Assembly (NCBI GenBank): GCA_003165615.1
Contig: PLWR01000117.1
Coordinates: forward strand, 1 to 10,210
Origin: Acidobacteriota bacterium
Lineage (GTDB): Bacteria > Acidobacteriota > Terriglobia > UBA7540
Direction of reading: 5' to 3'
DNA: 10,210 bases
Shown in pieces: positions 1-6,965 of the stretch. The position numbers and the translations under genes were made by a program. The notes under the pieces are model-generated. The model worked only from the letters and a program-made list of their open reading frames with translations. It was not told where the DNA came from and made no database searches. Numbering within the stretch: position 1 is the stretch's first letter; the number at the start of each line of letters is the position of its first letter.

Positions 1-953
1 CGCTGGATGAGCAGGGCGTCGGGGTAGGTGGGAGCGATTTCCGCGGCGCGTTCAAAGCTCGACGGACCCGCCAGGCACTCGCGCCGGATGGCGGTGCGCT
101 GCGCCTCGCACAACTCCGCCTGTCGCGTCAAGATATTTTCCAGAAGCTGGCGCACCGGTTCCCGTTTCTCCCATTCCTCAGGCGAGAGGTTTGGTTCTTG
201 CACGACGGGTTCGGGAGGGGGGGCCGCAACGGGCGGGGCTACCGGTGGCGGGTCTACAGGTTGCATCTGGCCATTGACCATCAACATGCGGGGCACGGGG
301 GGAGTGTCGCCGGCCAAGCCAAAGATCTCCTGGATCCTTGCCAGAGCCCTGCGACTCATCTCTTCGTGGTCGATGTGGCACCCCTCCGCATCCCGTTCGC
401 CCGGTTCCTGCAGTTGCAAGAAGAGGGCGAGAGCGATATCGCCCATCTCCTTCATCGACTCTTCCGGGAGCAAGTTCTTCATCAGCGCCAGGTCGGCGGG
501 AGTGGTGACGTAATGCTCGCGCGCTACGGATTGGGCAAGCGACTGCAAAGTGGCCTCCGTCATCTTCAGCCGCATCATCTGCTCATGTTGACGGCTCTCC
601 CGGGTGGAGTTCACCTCCTGGGCCTGGCGCAGCGCGTAGCTCTCCTGCATGCGGTCGGCGCGCTCCAGGCGCCACATCGCCCGCGCCAACTGCATCGCCA
701 GCCGTTCTTCGAACCCGTCCTCCGGCTGCCACTTGTCCCTCGCCGCTAGGAGCAGGACTTCGAAATCTACGGGATCTTCGCCCAAGGCCCGCAACGCCGT
801 GTCGCGGTCCTGCGAATAAAATCCGTGGCGAAGACTCGCGTCGCGCGTCATCTCCTTGCCCGCGGCCGTCGCCGGACCGCGCGACTTGCGCCGGTTCTTG
901 CGGTGCGCGGCCAAGCTCTTCTCCGTCATCGTGCGCTTTTGCTTGATCGACAT
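1..953 (-). CDS. Hypothetical protein, 3' end outside window
   Basis: The minus strand is open without a stop from an ATG at 951-953 to the left edge (317 codons visible). A strong Shine-Dalgarno GGAGG (959-963) lies 5 nt before the ATG, which fixes the start. Residues 12-46 form a basic block, EKSLAAHRKN then KSRGPATAAGK then LRHGF; it resembles the pattern 'NRxNAxxSTGPxTxxGKxxxxxNAxxHGL' that I recall at the N-terminus of many uncharacterised acidobacterial and planctomycete proteins. Residues 75-215 are charged and helix-prone. Residues 232-252 are a Pro/Ala/Val-rich linker, followed by another charged segment (SPEEWEKREPVRQLL). I see no signal peptide, membrane helix or catalytic motif, so it is probably cytosolic. 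The basic N-terminus could contact nucleic acid, but that is a guess and the function is unknown. Plus-strand open frames over this region are shadows. Confidence is high that it is a gene, low for any role. Confidence 0.85.
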   Translation of the reverse strand, partial: MSIKQKRTMTEKSLAAHRKNRRKSRGPATAAGKEMTRDASLRHGFYSQDRDTALRALGEDPVDFEVLLLAARDKWQPEDGFEERLAMQLARAMWRLERADRMQESYALRQAQEVNSTRESRQHEQMMRLKMTEATLQSLAQSVAREHYVTTPADLALMKNLLPEESMKEMGDIALALFLQLQEPGERDAEGCHIDHEEMSRRALARIQEIFGLAGDTPPVPRMLMVNGQMQPVDPPPVAPPVAAPPPEPVVQEPNLSPEEWEKREPVRQLLENILTRQAELCEAQRTAIRRECLAGPSSFERAAEIAPTYPDALLIQ

Positions 954-970
954 GGAAACCTCCAAAGGCA

Positions 971-1091
971 GGGATTCGGGACTCGGGAATCGGGACCCGG
1001 GACTCGGGATTAGGGAGTCGGGTCTCGGGGTCCAGAGTCCGACATCCGAAGTAGACGGGATCCGGAATTCGAAATTCGGGATGTCGGATTC
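971..1091. repeat. Degenerate 7-bp tandem array, consensus GGGANTC
   Basis: Read in steps of seven from 971 the units are GGGATTC, GGGACTC, GGGAATC, GGGACCC, GGGACTC, GGGATTA, GGGAGTC, GGGTCTC and GGGGTCC (to 1033). Three decayed units follow (1034-1054), then after a 2-nt slip GGGATCC, GGAATTC, GAAATTC, GGGATGT and CGGATTC (1057-1091). The array contains seven GANTC sites (973, 980, 987, 1001, 1015, 1035 and 1087). It sits 18 nt upstream of the hypothetical gene's start, immediately before its Shine-Dalgarno, so it would occupy its leader or promoter. Similar GGGAATC-type arrays are known between genes in Xanthomonas, and I recall them in Acidobacteriota. They give spurious translations such as 'NPESRIP'. 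No function can be read from the sequence. Confidence 0.85.
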
Positions 1092-1117
1092 GGACCTTGG
1101 TGCTCGATCCCGCTTTT

Positions 1118-1138
1118 CCCCAGCCCCCAGCCCCCAAC
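1118..1138. repeat. Three further 7-bp units (CCCCAGC, CCCCAGC, CCCCAAC)
   Basis: Two identical heptamers and one single-base variant follow directly on one another. Their start (1118) is exactly 147 nt, or 21 heptamers, from the start of the GGGANTC array, although the intervening units are scrambled. The sequence differs from the main array, so this is either a second short heptamer repeat or a diverged end of the same one. Confidence 0.6.
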
Positions 1139-1296
1139 ACCTGGTGCCCACTGCCTGCTGTTCTATGGTTTGCGCTGACCCGTGGAATAGGGTTGCGGCG
1201 TTGCCGTTTCGCCAGCAGGAGCCGGCCTCAGGGTCCAGTAGACAGGTGAGTATTACCTCTTGCCAAGCTAAAAGGAGGCTACAATTAAGAACCTAC

Positions 1297-1412
1297 ACAA
1301 AAAGACAAATCGTCCGGGTAGGCGTCTGGATTAATTGTCCAGACAAATGGTCTGGACAAAAACACGAGAGAAATGCTCTGGACAAAAACACGAGAGAAAT
1401 AATCTGGACACA
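1297..1412. repeat. 13-bp tandem array with dyad core TTGTC-N2-GACAA
   Basis: From 1322 seven units run in exact 13-nt register: GCGTCTGGATTAA, TTGTCCAGACAAA, TGGTCTGGACAAA, AACACGAGAGAAA, TGCTCTGGACAAA, AACACGAGAGAAA and TAATCTGGACACA (to 1412). Two weaker units lie upstream (1297-1309 ending in GACAAA; 1310-1321, one base short). The unit at 1335 is itself a palindrome (TTGTC-CA-GACAA). The arms TTGTCCAGAC (1335-1344) and GTCTGGACAA (1350-1359) also form a perfect 10-bp inverted repeat around 5 nt. A related unit, TTTTGCGGACAAA, stands alone at 1438-1450. The unit length is not a multiple of three in phase with any gene, so the array is non-coding. It looks like an array of binding sites for a dimeric protein, but the protein is unknown. 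Confidence 0.8.
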
Positions 1413-1509
1413 TCCCCGCGGCAGAAATAGCAAGGGGTTTTGCGGACAAAACAGGACTCCCCTGCCGGAAAGCTTGGCGCGGGATTGGGTATTTCCGAGG
1501 GGGTCGTAG

Positions 1510-1546
1510 GGGCGGTTCGCGAACCGCCCGCCACGAATCGTGCGGG
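1510..1546. repeat. GC-rich palindromic module
   Basis: GGGCGGTTCGCGAACCGCCC (1510-1529) is a perfect 20-bp palindrome. It overlaps a second, bulged inverted repeat (1527-1546) in which CCCG plus CACGA pairs with TCGTG plus CGGG. Palindromes of this style are scattered between genes in many GC-rich environmental bacteria, similar to REP-type elements. No transposase is nearby. Confidence 0.7.
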
Positions 1547-1558
1547 AAGGCGCTGTAG

Positions 1559-1577
1559 CGGCGGTCTCCGACCGCCG
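1559..1577. repeat. Hairpin CGGCGGTC-TCC-GACCGCCG
   Basis: This is a perfect 8-bp stem with a 3-nt loop, 29 nt after the 20-bp palindrome. The two hairpins have different stems and both contain a GCGGT/ACCGC core, so they look like paired REP-like units rather than one terminator. There is no T tract on either strand. Confidence 0.65.
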
Positions 1578-1657
1578 GCTGTCCAGATTAGCCACGGCCG
1601 AGCCGCGCGGGAGGATGCGGGTGAGCCGGAGCCTTGTTCCCCGAAGGGGCAAAACCG

Positions 1658-1678
1658 TTCGACCCCTTCAGGGTCGAA
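1658..1678 (-). terminator. Candidate terminator hairpin TTCGACCC/GGGTCGAA
   Basis: An 8-bp perfect stem encloses a 5-nt loop. On the minus strand the stem is followed by CGGTTTT, a short T run, which fits factor-independent termination of transcription coming from the receptor gene. It lies about 250 nt beyond that gene's stop, and a CCCC-GAA-GGGG mini-hairpin (1639-1649) sits just after it. It could equally be another intergenic repeat. Confidence 0.35.
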
Positions 1679-1868
1679 GGGATGATTTTCGATGTCGTTC
1701 CGATCCGTAGGTTTCACCTATCTCAAGGATGGAGGCCCGCCCTCAGACTCAGGAGCGCGAGTCCTTGGGGGCAGCGCGGCCCGGCGTCGCCAAGTCCGCG
1801 AGCATCGAGGGGAACTCAGGAAGAGTTGCCGGGGAGGGAAATGGGGAGGAGGGCGGAAGCTCGGTTTC

Positions 1869-1899
1869 CCCTCGCCAGCCCCGATGCGCTGGCGAAGGG
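1869..1899 (-). terminator. Hairpin just after the receptor stop codon
   Basis: CGCCAGC (1873-1879) pairs with GCTGGCG (1888-1894) around 8 nt. The stem extends outward through CCCT/AGGG with a single bulged base, about 11 bp in all. It begins 27 nt past the receptor stop codon, where a terminator is expected, but there is no T tract on the minus strand. Its action as a terminator is therefore uncertain. Confidence 0.35.
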
Positions 1900-1925
1900 T
1901 TGCCGAGCTCCCGCCGGAGGAGCAA

Positions 1926-4900
1926 CTACCAATTCAGTCTCATGGCCGCCTGCAATTGGCGCGGCGTGTTGAAGATATCGTTGTTCGATGTGAGTTTGCC
2001 GAAGGTTGCGCTCTGTAAAGTTGTTGATCCAGTGCCAAACCGCACCCGATTGAAAATGTTAAAACCCTCCATGCGGAAATCCAGGTTAACTTTTTCCGTC
2101 AGCTTAATTTTCCGATTCAAGGAAAGGTTTTCGTTGTAGATGGGGAACTGACGGCATTCGCCGTTATAACGGGTGGCATTGCCAAACGTATTGCTGGGCT
2201 GAGGCCCAAAGAAGGAAGCGGGTTGAAAGAAGTACTGGGTGGAAGGATTAAATCTGCCTGAGTTCGAACCTCTCCACCCCATATTGGTGGGGACGGTGGG
2301 GCGGTTGGGACCCGCGAAAATCGGCAGGCTAATGGTGGTCGCCAAAGCAATAGGAAAACCACTGGAATAGGTCTGGACCGCCGAAACTCGCCAGTTACCC
2401 AATAGCGCCGAACCCACACCGCTGTTGACATACCGTTTGCCCTTGCCCAGAGGCAATTCATATACCCATGCCAGCTTGAAGTTATGTGTAAGATCGTCCC
2501 CGCTAATGGACTTTTCCAGGAAGTGCCGAGCCTGGTCCATGGCGTTGTTCTGTTGAGCCGCTCCCTCTGAATCGTCCATCAGTTTGGAATAGACGTACGA
2601 TGTCTGAACGGTCAGACCGCTACCCATGCGTTTCTGGAGTTGCAGGATGAGCGCTTCATATTCCGAGTTGCTGCTGTGGTCGCCCCCGCCACTCGCGGTG
2701 TCGACCGTCAGGAATTGCGGATAGGGCCGCAAGGACTGGGCCACGGAACCCGTGAAGCCCGGGTAAGGCAGCTTAATGCCCGCCGCCACTGCCGCCGCGG
2801 AAGTGACGCTGCTGTTCATTAAGCTGGCTCCATACTGCTGAAAGTCGGAGAAAGGCGTCTGATTGTAATCATCGAGCCCACTCAGCAAGTGGGTGCCCTT
2901 ATCGCCGGAGTAAGCAATCTCCACCATCGTCGTTGGAGTTAGCTGGCGCTGGATGGAAAAGGTCCAAGAATCGAGCGTGGGGAGAAGTGTAGCATCCTTG
3001 CCTTGGAACCATTGCACCGTGTTGCCGTTGGCGAAGGAGGGATCAAGGATGGGGGGCAATGGGTAGGCCGGGAACCCGTTTTGGAAGATCCACGTCGGCT
3101 CAACTCCCGACGTGGTGTTGGCGGGCAGATAGATCTGGAAGAACCCGGAATAGTGAGCCGAGCCTTGCGCGGTGACATCAAAACCGAATGTCCGGGTATA
3201 GGCCGTACGGATCACGGTCTTGCTGTCCAGGCGATAGGCAATGCCCAGGCGCGGTCCGAAACCGCCAAAATTATATCCTCCGAAATCGGATCTTCCAATC
3301 CGTCCCGTCCCAAAGCCGATGAAGTCGAGGGCGCCGGGAATGTTGCCCGCAGCGTGGTTGGGCTTCGTGGGGTTGAAGTTGGTCAATTCCATGAATGGAT
3401 TCAGGTCAGGCAAGGTGGTTTCCCAACGCACGCCCAGGTTTACCGTCAGACGGCTATTGACATGAAAATCGTCCTGAGCGAAAACCGCGATATAGCGATA
3501 AACCTGGTCGATGAGGCGGTGGGTATCAATTCTACCGCTGTCGGCCTGCCCCAGGAGGAAGGAGGCGAAGGAATTTCCGCCCCCGGTCTTGTAGTTGGTA
3601 TTGCCCGGGACGGCGGTTTCCCCGGTGGCGAAATCAATGGTGCCGGCGGCCCCGGAGTCTCCGAGCCCGTCATAGGAATTCCTTTGGTAGGTCCCGCCGA
3701 ACTTGAAGGTATGACGTCCATGCGCCCAAGTGAGATTGTCATTGTAACTATAGACGGGTTGATTCGATCCGCTATCCGAGCCGCTTCCCCAGGCGGAGTA
3801 ACCATCGCTTCCGAACCCTAAGTTCGGCAGGTTCAGATTGCAGTTTGGCACGTTGGGGTAGCAGAACTTGCTTTGCCAATTCCCAATGGCCTCCTGGTAG
3901 GGAGCAGCATATTGCTTCCAGACATTGGCGCCAACATAGAAGTAGTTTAATAGGCTGGGGTTAAAGGTATGGGTCCAGCTCGCCCGAAATACGTCGCTCC
4001 GATTAAATTGGGGTTGGTAACTGCTGTAGTTGCCGGGGAGAACCGGGGGGCCGTCCGGACCACCGGTATTTGTTTCCCGGGTTCGCCCATAGTAACCGGA
4101 GATGCTGTTTTTGTCGTTGAAGATGTGATCACCATTGATACTGAATTTGTTCCAGGGGGTCACGACGGTGCCTGTGGTGACAAAGTAATTGCTTTGGACG
4201 GCGCCGACAGTCCCTGGAGCGGCCGTGGTGTTGGGAAGGACTTGCCCGCCGGGGCCGCCGGCAAATACTCCGACCAGCTTTGCGGCCAAGGGATCGAACT
4301 CAGCCGTGGGAATAATGTTGAGGCCACTTTGCCCTGGGCAAAGGCCGAATTGACAGCGCACGTATTTGCCCGTTGTTGGGTTCAGGGTCGTAGAATTGGG
4401 GTCATAGATCGGAATCATGGCGCCCGCGCTATTGACCCAACCCGAGAAGTTTCCCTGCAACATTTGGGCCGTGGGCAGCGTGAAGGACGTACCCGTCGCG
4501 CCGACGCGGTTGCGGAAACCCTCATACGCGGCATAGAAAAATGTCTTGTTCTTCCCGTTGATGATATGGGGAATAATCACCGGGCCACCTGCATTGACTC
4601 CGAAGTCGTTTTGCTTGTAGATCGAGCGCGGAAGACCATGCAGATTACTGAAGAAGTAATTCGCGTCCAGGTCCGTATTGCGCAGAAATTCAAATGCCGA
4701 GCCATGCAGGCTGTTGGTCCCGGACTTGGAAGAGAACGTCATCACACCACCCTGGGCATGACCAAATTCCGCTTTATAACCGTTGGTTTCCACGGTGAAT
4801 TCGGTGATGGCATCGAGCGGCGGGGTGTTGTACGTCAGCCACGAATTCGGGGTGGAATTGCCGGCCATCATGGATACGCCGTCCAGGGTGATCCCGAAGG

Positions 4901-5501
4901 CGCGGGGTTGACCTCCGCCAATCGAGAAGCTATCCGAGGTATTCGTTCCGGGCACGACAGTTCCATTGGCAACACTTGTATTGTAGTTCTTGCCCTCGGG
5001 CGTTAAGGAGGCCAGATCCAAGGGGCTGCGCAGAGCAGACCCGACGACGATCGGCAGGTCCTGCACCATCGTATTGTTTATGGTCGCGGACTCCTTTGCC
5101 GTCTCCGTGTTCAATGGGGTGACGCTGCCCGTGACAGTAATCGACTGGGTTACGGATCCAATTTCGAGAGAGAAGTTCTGTTCGACGGTATCTTGAACGT
5201 GGAGCTCGATGTTCACCTTGTTGATCTCTTTAAACCCCTCCTTGCGCACGAGCAGCCGGTAGCGGCCGGGAGGAAGGTCGGAAATCACGTAGATACCGGC
5301 ATAGTTGGTCTTGCCAACATAATTCACGTTGGTGTCAATATTCACCGCTCGTATTTCGACCGCGGGCACGACGTTCCCTTGTGGGTCCGAGATTCTTCCG
5401 TTGATCGTCGCGCTTGTCGTTTGCGCGGACAGCGGGGCCACAGACCCGCATAAGAGCAACCCCAGGCAACCGAGAATGATGAGAACAGAACTTTTCTTCA
5501 T
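1926..5501 (-). CDS. TonB-dependent receptor, Oar-like, with N-terminal carboxypeptidase-regulatory domain
   Basis: An outer-membrane active-transport or adhesion barrel of 1191 residues. I start it at the ATG at 5499-5501: GGGAG (5510-5514) lies 8 nt upstream, and the protein then opens with a signal peptide (MKKSSVLIILGC...PLSAQ, residues 1-27). An in-frame ATG 33 nt further out would bury that peptide. Residues 31-115 are a CarboxypepD_reg-type beta-sandwich (ATINGRISDPQGN, TNYAGIYVISDLPPGRYRL). Residues 135-262 look like the plug (ITLDGVSM, EFTVETNGYKAEFGHAQGG, SGTNSLHGSAFEFLRN). The rest is the barrel, ending RQLQAAMRLNW with a terminal aromatic. Cysteine pairs (CQFGLC; CYPNVPNC) probably sit in surface loops. 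No STN signalling domain is seen, so direct FecA-type signalling is unlikely. The substrate cannot be told; such acidobacterial receptors are often assumed to take up plant or polysaccharide-derived compounds. It lies downstream of, and co-oriented with, the sigma/anti-sigma pair. I found no convincing sigma-70 promoter in the 210-nt gap. Confidence 0.93.
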   Translation of the reverse strand: MKKSSVLIILGCLGLLLCGSVAPLSAQTTSATINGRISDPQGNVVPAVEIRAVNIDTNVNYVGKTNYAGIYVISDLPPGRYRLLVRKEGFKEINKVNIELHVQDTVEQNFSLEIGSVTQSITVTGSVTPLNTETAKESATINNTMVQDLPIVVGSALRSPLDLASLTPEGKNYNTSVANGTVVPGTNTSDSFSIGGGQPRAFGITLDGVSMMAGNSTPNSWLTYNTPPLDAITEFTVETNGYKAEFGHAQGGVMTFSSKSGTNSLHGSAFEFLRNTDLDANYFFSNLHGLPRSIYKQNDFGVNAGGPVIIPHIINGKNKTFFYAAYEGFRNRVGATGTSFTLPTAQMLQGNFSGWVNSAGAMIPIYDPNSTTLNPTTGKYVRCQFGLCPGQSGLNIIPTAEFDPLAAKLVGVFAGGPGGQVLPNTTAAPGTVGAVQSNYFVTTGTVVTPWNKFSINGDHIFNDKNSISGYYGRTRETNTGGPDGPPVLPGNYSSYQPQFNRSDVFRASWTHTFNPSLLNYFYVGANVWKQYAAPYQEAIGNWQSKFCYPNVPNCNLNLPNLGFGSDGYSAWGSGSDSGSNQPVYSYNDNLTWAHGRHTFKFGGTYQRNSYDGLGDSGAAGTIDFATGETAVPGNTNYKTGGGNSFASFLLGQADSGRIDTHRLIDQVYRYIAVFAQDDFHVNSRLTVNLGVRWETTLPDLNPFMELTNFNPTKPNHAAGNIPGALDFIGFGTGRIGRSDFGGYNFGGFGPRLGIAYRLDSKTVIRTAYTRTFGFDVTAQGSAHYSGFFQIYLPANTTSGVEPTWIFQNGFPAYPLPPILDPSFANGNTVQWFQGKDATLLPTLDSWTFSIQRQLTPTTMVEIAYSGDKGTHLLSGLDDYNQTPFSDFQQYGASLMNSSVTSAAAVAAGIKLPYPGFTGSVAQSLRPYPQFLTVDTASGGGDHSSNSEYEALILQLQKRMGSGLTVQTSYVYSKLMDDSEGAAQQNNAMDQARHFLEKSISGDDLTHNFKLAWVYELPLGKGKRYVNSGVGSALLGNWRVSAVQTYSSGFPIALATTISLPIFAGPNRPTVPTNMGWRGSNSGRFNPSTQYFFQPASFFGPQPSNTFGNATRYNGECRQFPIYNENLSLNRKIKLTEKVNLDFRMEGFNIFNRVRFGTGSTTLQSATFGKLTSNNDIFNTPRQLQAAMRLNW

Positions 5502-5642
5502 GAAGCTTTCTCCCTTCCGCAAAGATATCTTCACCTGATTATGTATGCCGCTGAGGGAAGTCGATTGTACCCAAATATAATTGTGGGGATGTGTTACTGA
5601 TGGATGGGAAGTCTAGGGGTTGAGCCGGTGGGGACAGGCACA

Positions 5643-5687
5643 GTGGGACACCCGCGCCGGAGTCATTGATCCGGCAGCACGCCCCAC
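5643..5687 (-). terminator. Two-part hairpin between anti-sigma and receptor genes
   Basis: GCCGGA (5656-5661) pairs with TCCGGC (5670-5675) around 8 nt, and an outer GTGGG/CCCAC stem (5643-5647 with 5683-5687) encloses it across unpaired bases. It begins 25 nt past the anti-sigma stop codon. It has no T tract, so it may be a weak terminator, an RNA-processing hairpin or a repeat. If it terminates, the receptor gene needs its own promoter between about 5502 and 5640. Confidence 0.35.
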
Positions 5688-5711
5688 CGATGGAAATGAC
5701 GGTTACCTCTT

Positions 5712-6965
5712 CTAGGGGTGATTAGCTTTGCCCCCGAGGTAAGCAAAAAGGATCCTCCCCCCCCGAGGCCTGCTGGCGCCCTGATGAGGCTCGAGGGTCA
5801 CAAAAACGGAATCGATTTCAGCAAGCTGTTGTGGGTCGTCAACTTTGAAAGCCCATCGTTTCTGGTCCTTGTTATCCGTATACAAGATTCCGAGGTTCCT
5901 TACCGAGGTGGGTTCGCCGAGCCGTTCTCCCCAAACCTCAAAAGAGTAATTGGCCTTGATTATTTTGCTCTCGTCCAGATCGTAGGCATAAAAGATAAGC
6001 GACTTTCCTTCCGTATAGAAAATCCTTCCGAAAGACCTCTTATTCTTGCCTTTTCCGTCGGCGTCACGAACATCAATGATGTGAAGGTTTCGCGCCCCCA
6101 TAAGGTCGGTGATATCCCGTCCTGCGGCGAGCAATTCGCGTTCGCGGGCGATGGCTGCCGTCTGCGTGCCGAGTTGCTGGGAGAGCGCGCCAAGCTCCGC
6201 TTTTTCGGCTCCGACCTCCGCTTCCACCGCCTTCCCATGGGATCGTGCCTCTTCCAGTTCGGCTTCGGTTCGAGCCAGAAGCTGCGCATTGTTTTCATTC
6301 TGGCTCGCCTGCTGGGCGTTCACCTCGCGCAAGTGAACCAGAGACTGGTGCAGAGCCTGGTTTTCAAACCGCCTGACCGTGAGATCCTTGTCCATAGCAG
6401 CGAGCTGCGTAACCATTTTGGAGTTCTCGTCCTTCAAACCAGAGATCTCACTCCTGGAAGCATTGATCACAGCCTGCAGCGCTGTGAACTTCGCCTCCAG
6501 TTTGTAGCTGGCTTGAGTCTGGGCGGCCACGGTGTTCTGTCCCGGCGCTTGACTTCCTGTCTCCGGCGAGGGCCGCGGACCGCGGTGGAAAACGCGCTGC
6601 CCCGTCGCCACCATGATCATCGCCAGCACTGCCGCCGCGGCCACCCATCCATACCGAAGTATCAAGCGGGGCTTGGGCTGATGACGCTTTAGCAGGCGGT
6701 CAGAAAACTGAATCCCCGCCGCGCTTGCCCTTTCAATAAATCGTTCTCGCATCCCTCCCTTTTTGATGTGGGTCAGAATCTCACCTTTCGCCTTGTCGTA
6801 TTCCGCCGCGGGCAAGCCCTCCAGAAAAGAGTAGAAATCCACGTGGGCAGAACGGCAAGAGGGGCAGCGCTCCACGTGCTCAATCATCTGCTGATATTCG
6901 TCTGGCGATAGCCGCGTCGTGTCGGCTGGTAAGGATTCATCCTTAGCGGATTCAGGTTTCCACAT
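5712..6965 (-). CDS. Membrane anti-sigma factor: zinc finger, coiled coil, RskA-like C-terminus
   Basis: A predicted 417-residue inner-membrane anti-sigma factor that would hold the sigma factor encoded just upstream. Its ATG (6963-6965) lies inside the end of the sigma gene, a 14-nt overlap that implies translational coupling; a longer in-frame start at 7070 would lie deep in the sigma gene and is unlikely. The cytoplasmic N-terminus has the zinc anti-sigma motif HVERCPSC (H30, C34, C37: H-x3-C-x2-C). A membrane helix spans about 102-122 (WVAAAAVLAMIMVATG). Residues 150-285 form a long charged coiled coil (LARTEAELEEA, VGAEKAELGALSQQL). Residues 292-412 resemble the RskA anti-sigma-K C-terminal domain: YSFEVWGE, LGILYTD, WAFKVDD, DSVFVTLEP, ILFAYLGG. 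The inserted coiled coil is not usual for RskA and may sense or oligomerise outside the membrane. A C8 run at 5757-5764 keeps frame here. Confidence 0.88.
   Translation of the reverse strand: MWKPESAKDESLPADTTRLSPDEYQQMIEHVERCPSCRSAHVDFYSFLEGLPAAEYDKAKGEILTHIKKGGMRERFIERASAAGIQFSDRLLKRHQPKPRLILRYGWVAAAAVLAMIMVATGQRVFHRGPRPSPETGSQAPGQNTVAAQTQASYKLEAKFTALQAVINASRSEISGLKDENSKMVTQLAAMDKDLTVRRFENQALHQSLVHLREVNAQQASQNENNAQLLARTEAELEEARSHGKAVEAEVGAEKAELGALSQQLGTQTAAIARERELLAAGRDITDLMGARNLHIIDVRDADGKGKNKRSFGRIFYTEGKSLIFYAYDLDESKIIKANYSFEVWGERLGEPTSVRNLGILYTDNKDQKRWAFKVDDPQQLAEIDSVFVTLEPHQGASRPRGGRILFAYLGGKANHP

Larger units (their letters stand above)
954..1925. other. Gene-free, repeat-rich intergenic region
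   Basis: Nearly 1 kb lies between the start of the hypothetical gene and the stop of the TonB receptor gene. Short open frames here have repeat-derived compositions and no convincing start site, so I call no gene. In order it holds the heptamer array (971-1091, 1118-1138), the 13-bp array (1297-1412), a GTTTTG-CGGA-CAAAAC hairpin (1437-1452), two palindromic modules (1510-1546 and 1559-1577), a TTCGACCC/GGGTCGAA hairpin (1658-1678) and a hairpin next to the receptor stop codon (1869-1899). The remainder (about 1139-1296, 1453-1509, 1579-1657, 1679-1868) shows nothing I recognise. The AGGAGG at 1272-1277 is followed by no ATG-started frame. Confidence 0.7.

Noticed and set aside
198..749. Plus-strand open frames over 28-749
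   Set aside because: They lie antisense to a continuous 317-codon minus-strand gene with a strong ribosome site, and their translations are low-complexity.
1260..1285. Promoter TTGCCA ... TACAAT on the plus strand
   Set aside because: The spacer is only 14 nt and no gene follows on that strand.
1351..1410. Two identical copies of about 24 nt suggesting a CRISPR repeat
   Set aside because: The copies abut with only 2 nt between them, so there are no spacers. They are part of the 13-bp register, and no cas gene is present.
2258..2272. GTTCGAACC, similar to a tRNA T-arm
   Set aside because: It lies inside the receptor coding sequence and no acceptor or anticodon stem can be built around it.
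3003..5006. Long plus-strand open frames (272 and 345 codons) inside the receptor gene
   Set aside because: The opposite strand encodes an unbroken receptor with clear domains, so these are antisense shadows.
5463..5501. Lipobox in the receptor signal peptide (IILGC)
   Set aside because: The Cys is at residue 12, with too short a region before it, and a second hydrophobic stretch continues to a normal cleavage site near PLSAQ. TonB receptors are not lipoproteins.
5718..6692. 324-codon plus-strand open frame
   Set aside because: It is antisense to the anti-sigma gene, which has a zinc motif, membrane helix and RskA-like domain. The plus-strand product has no family features.
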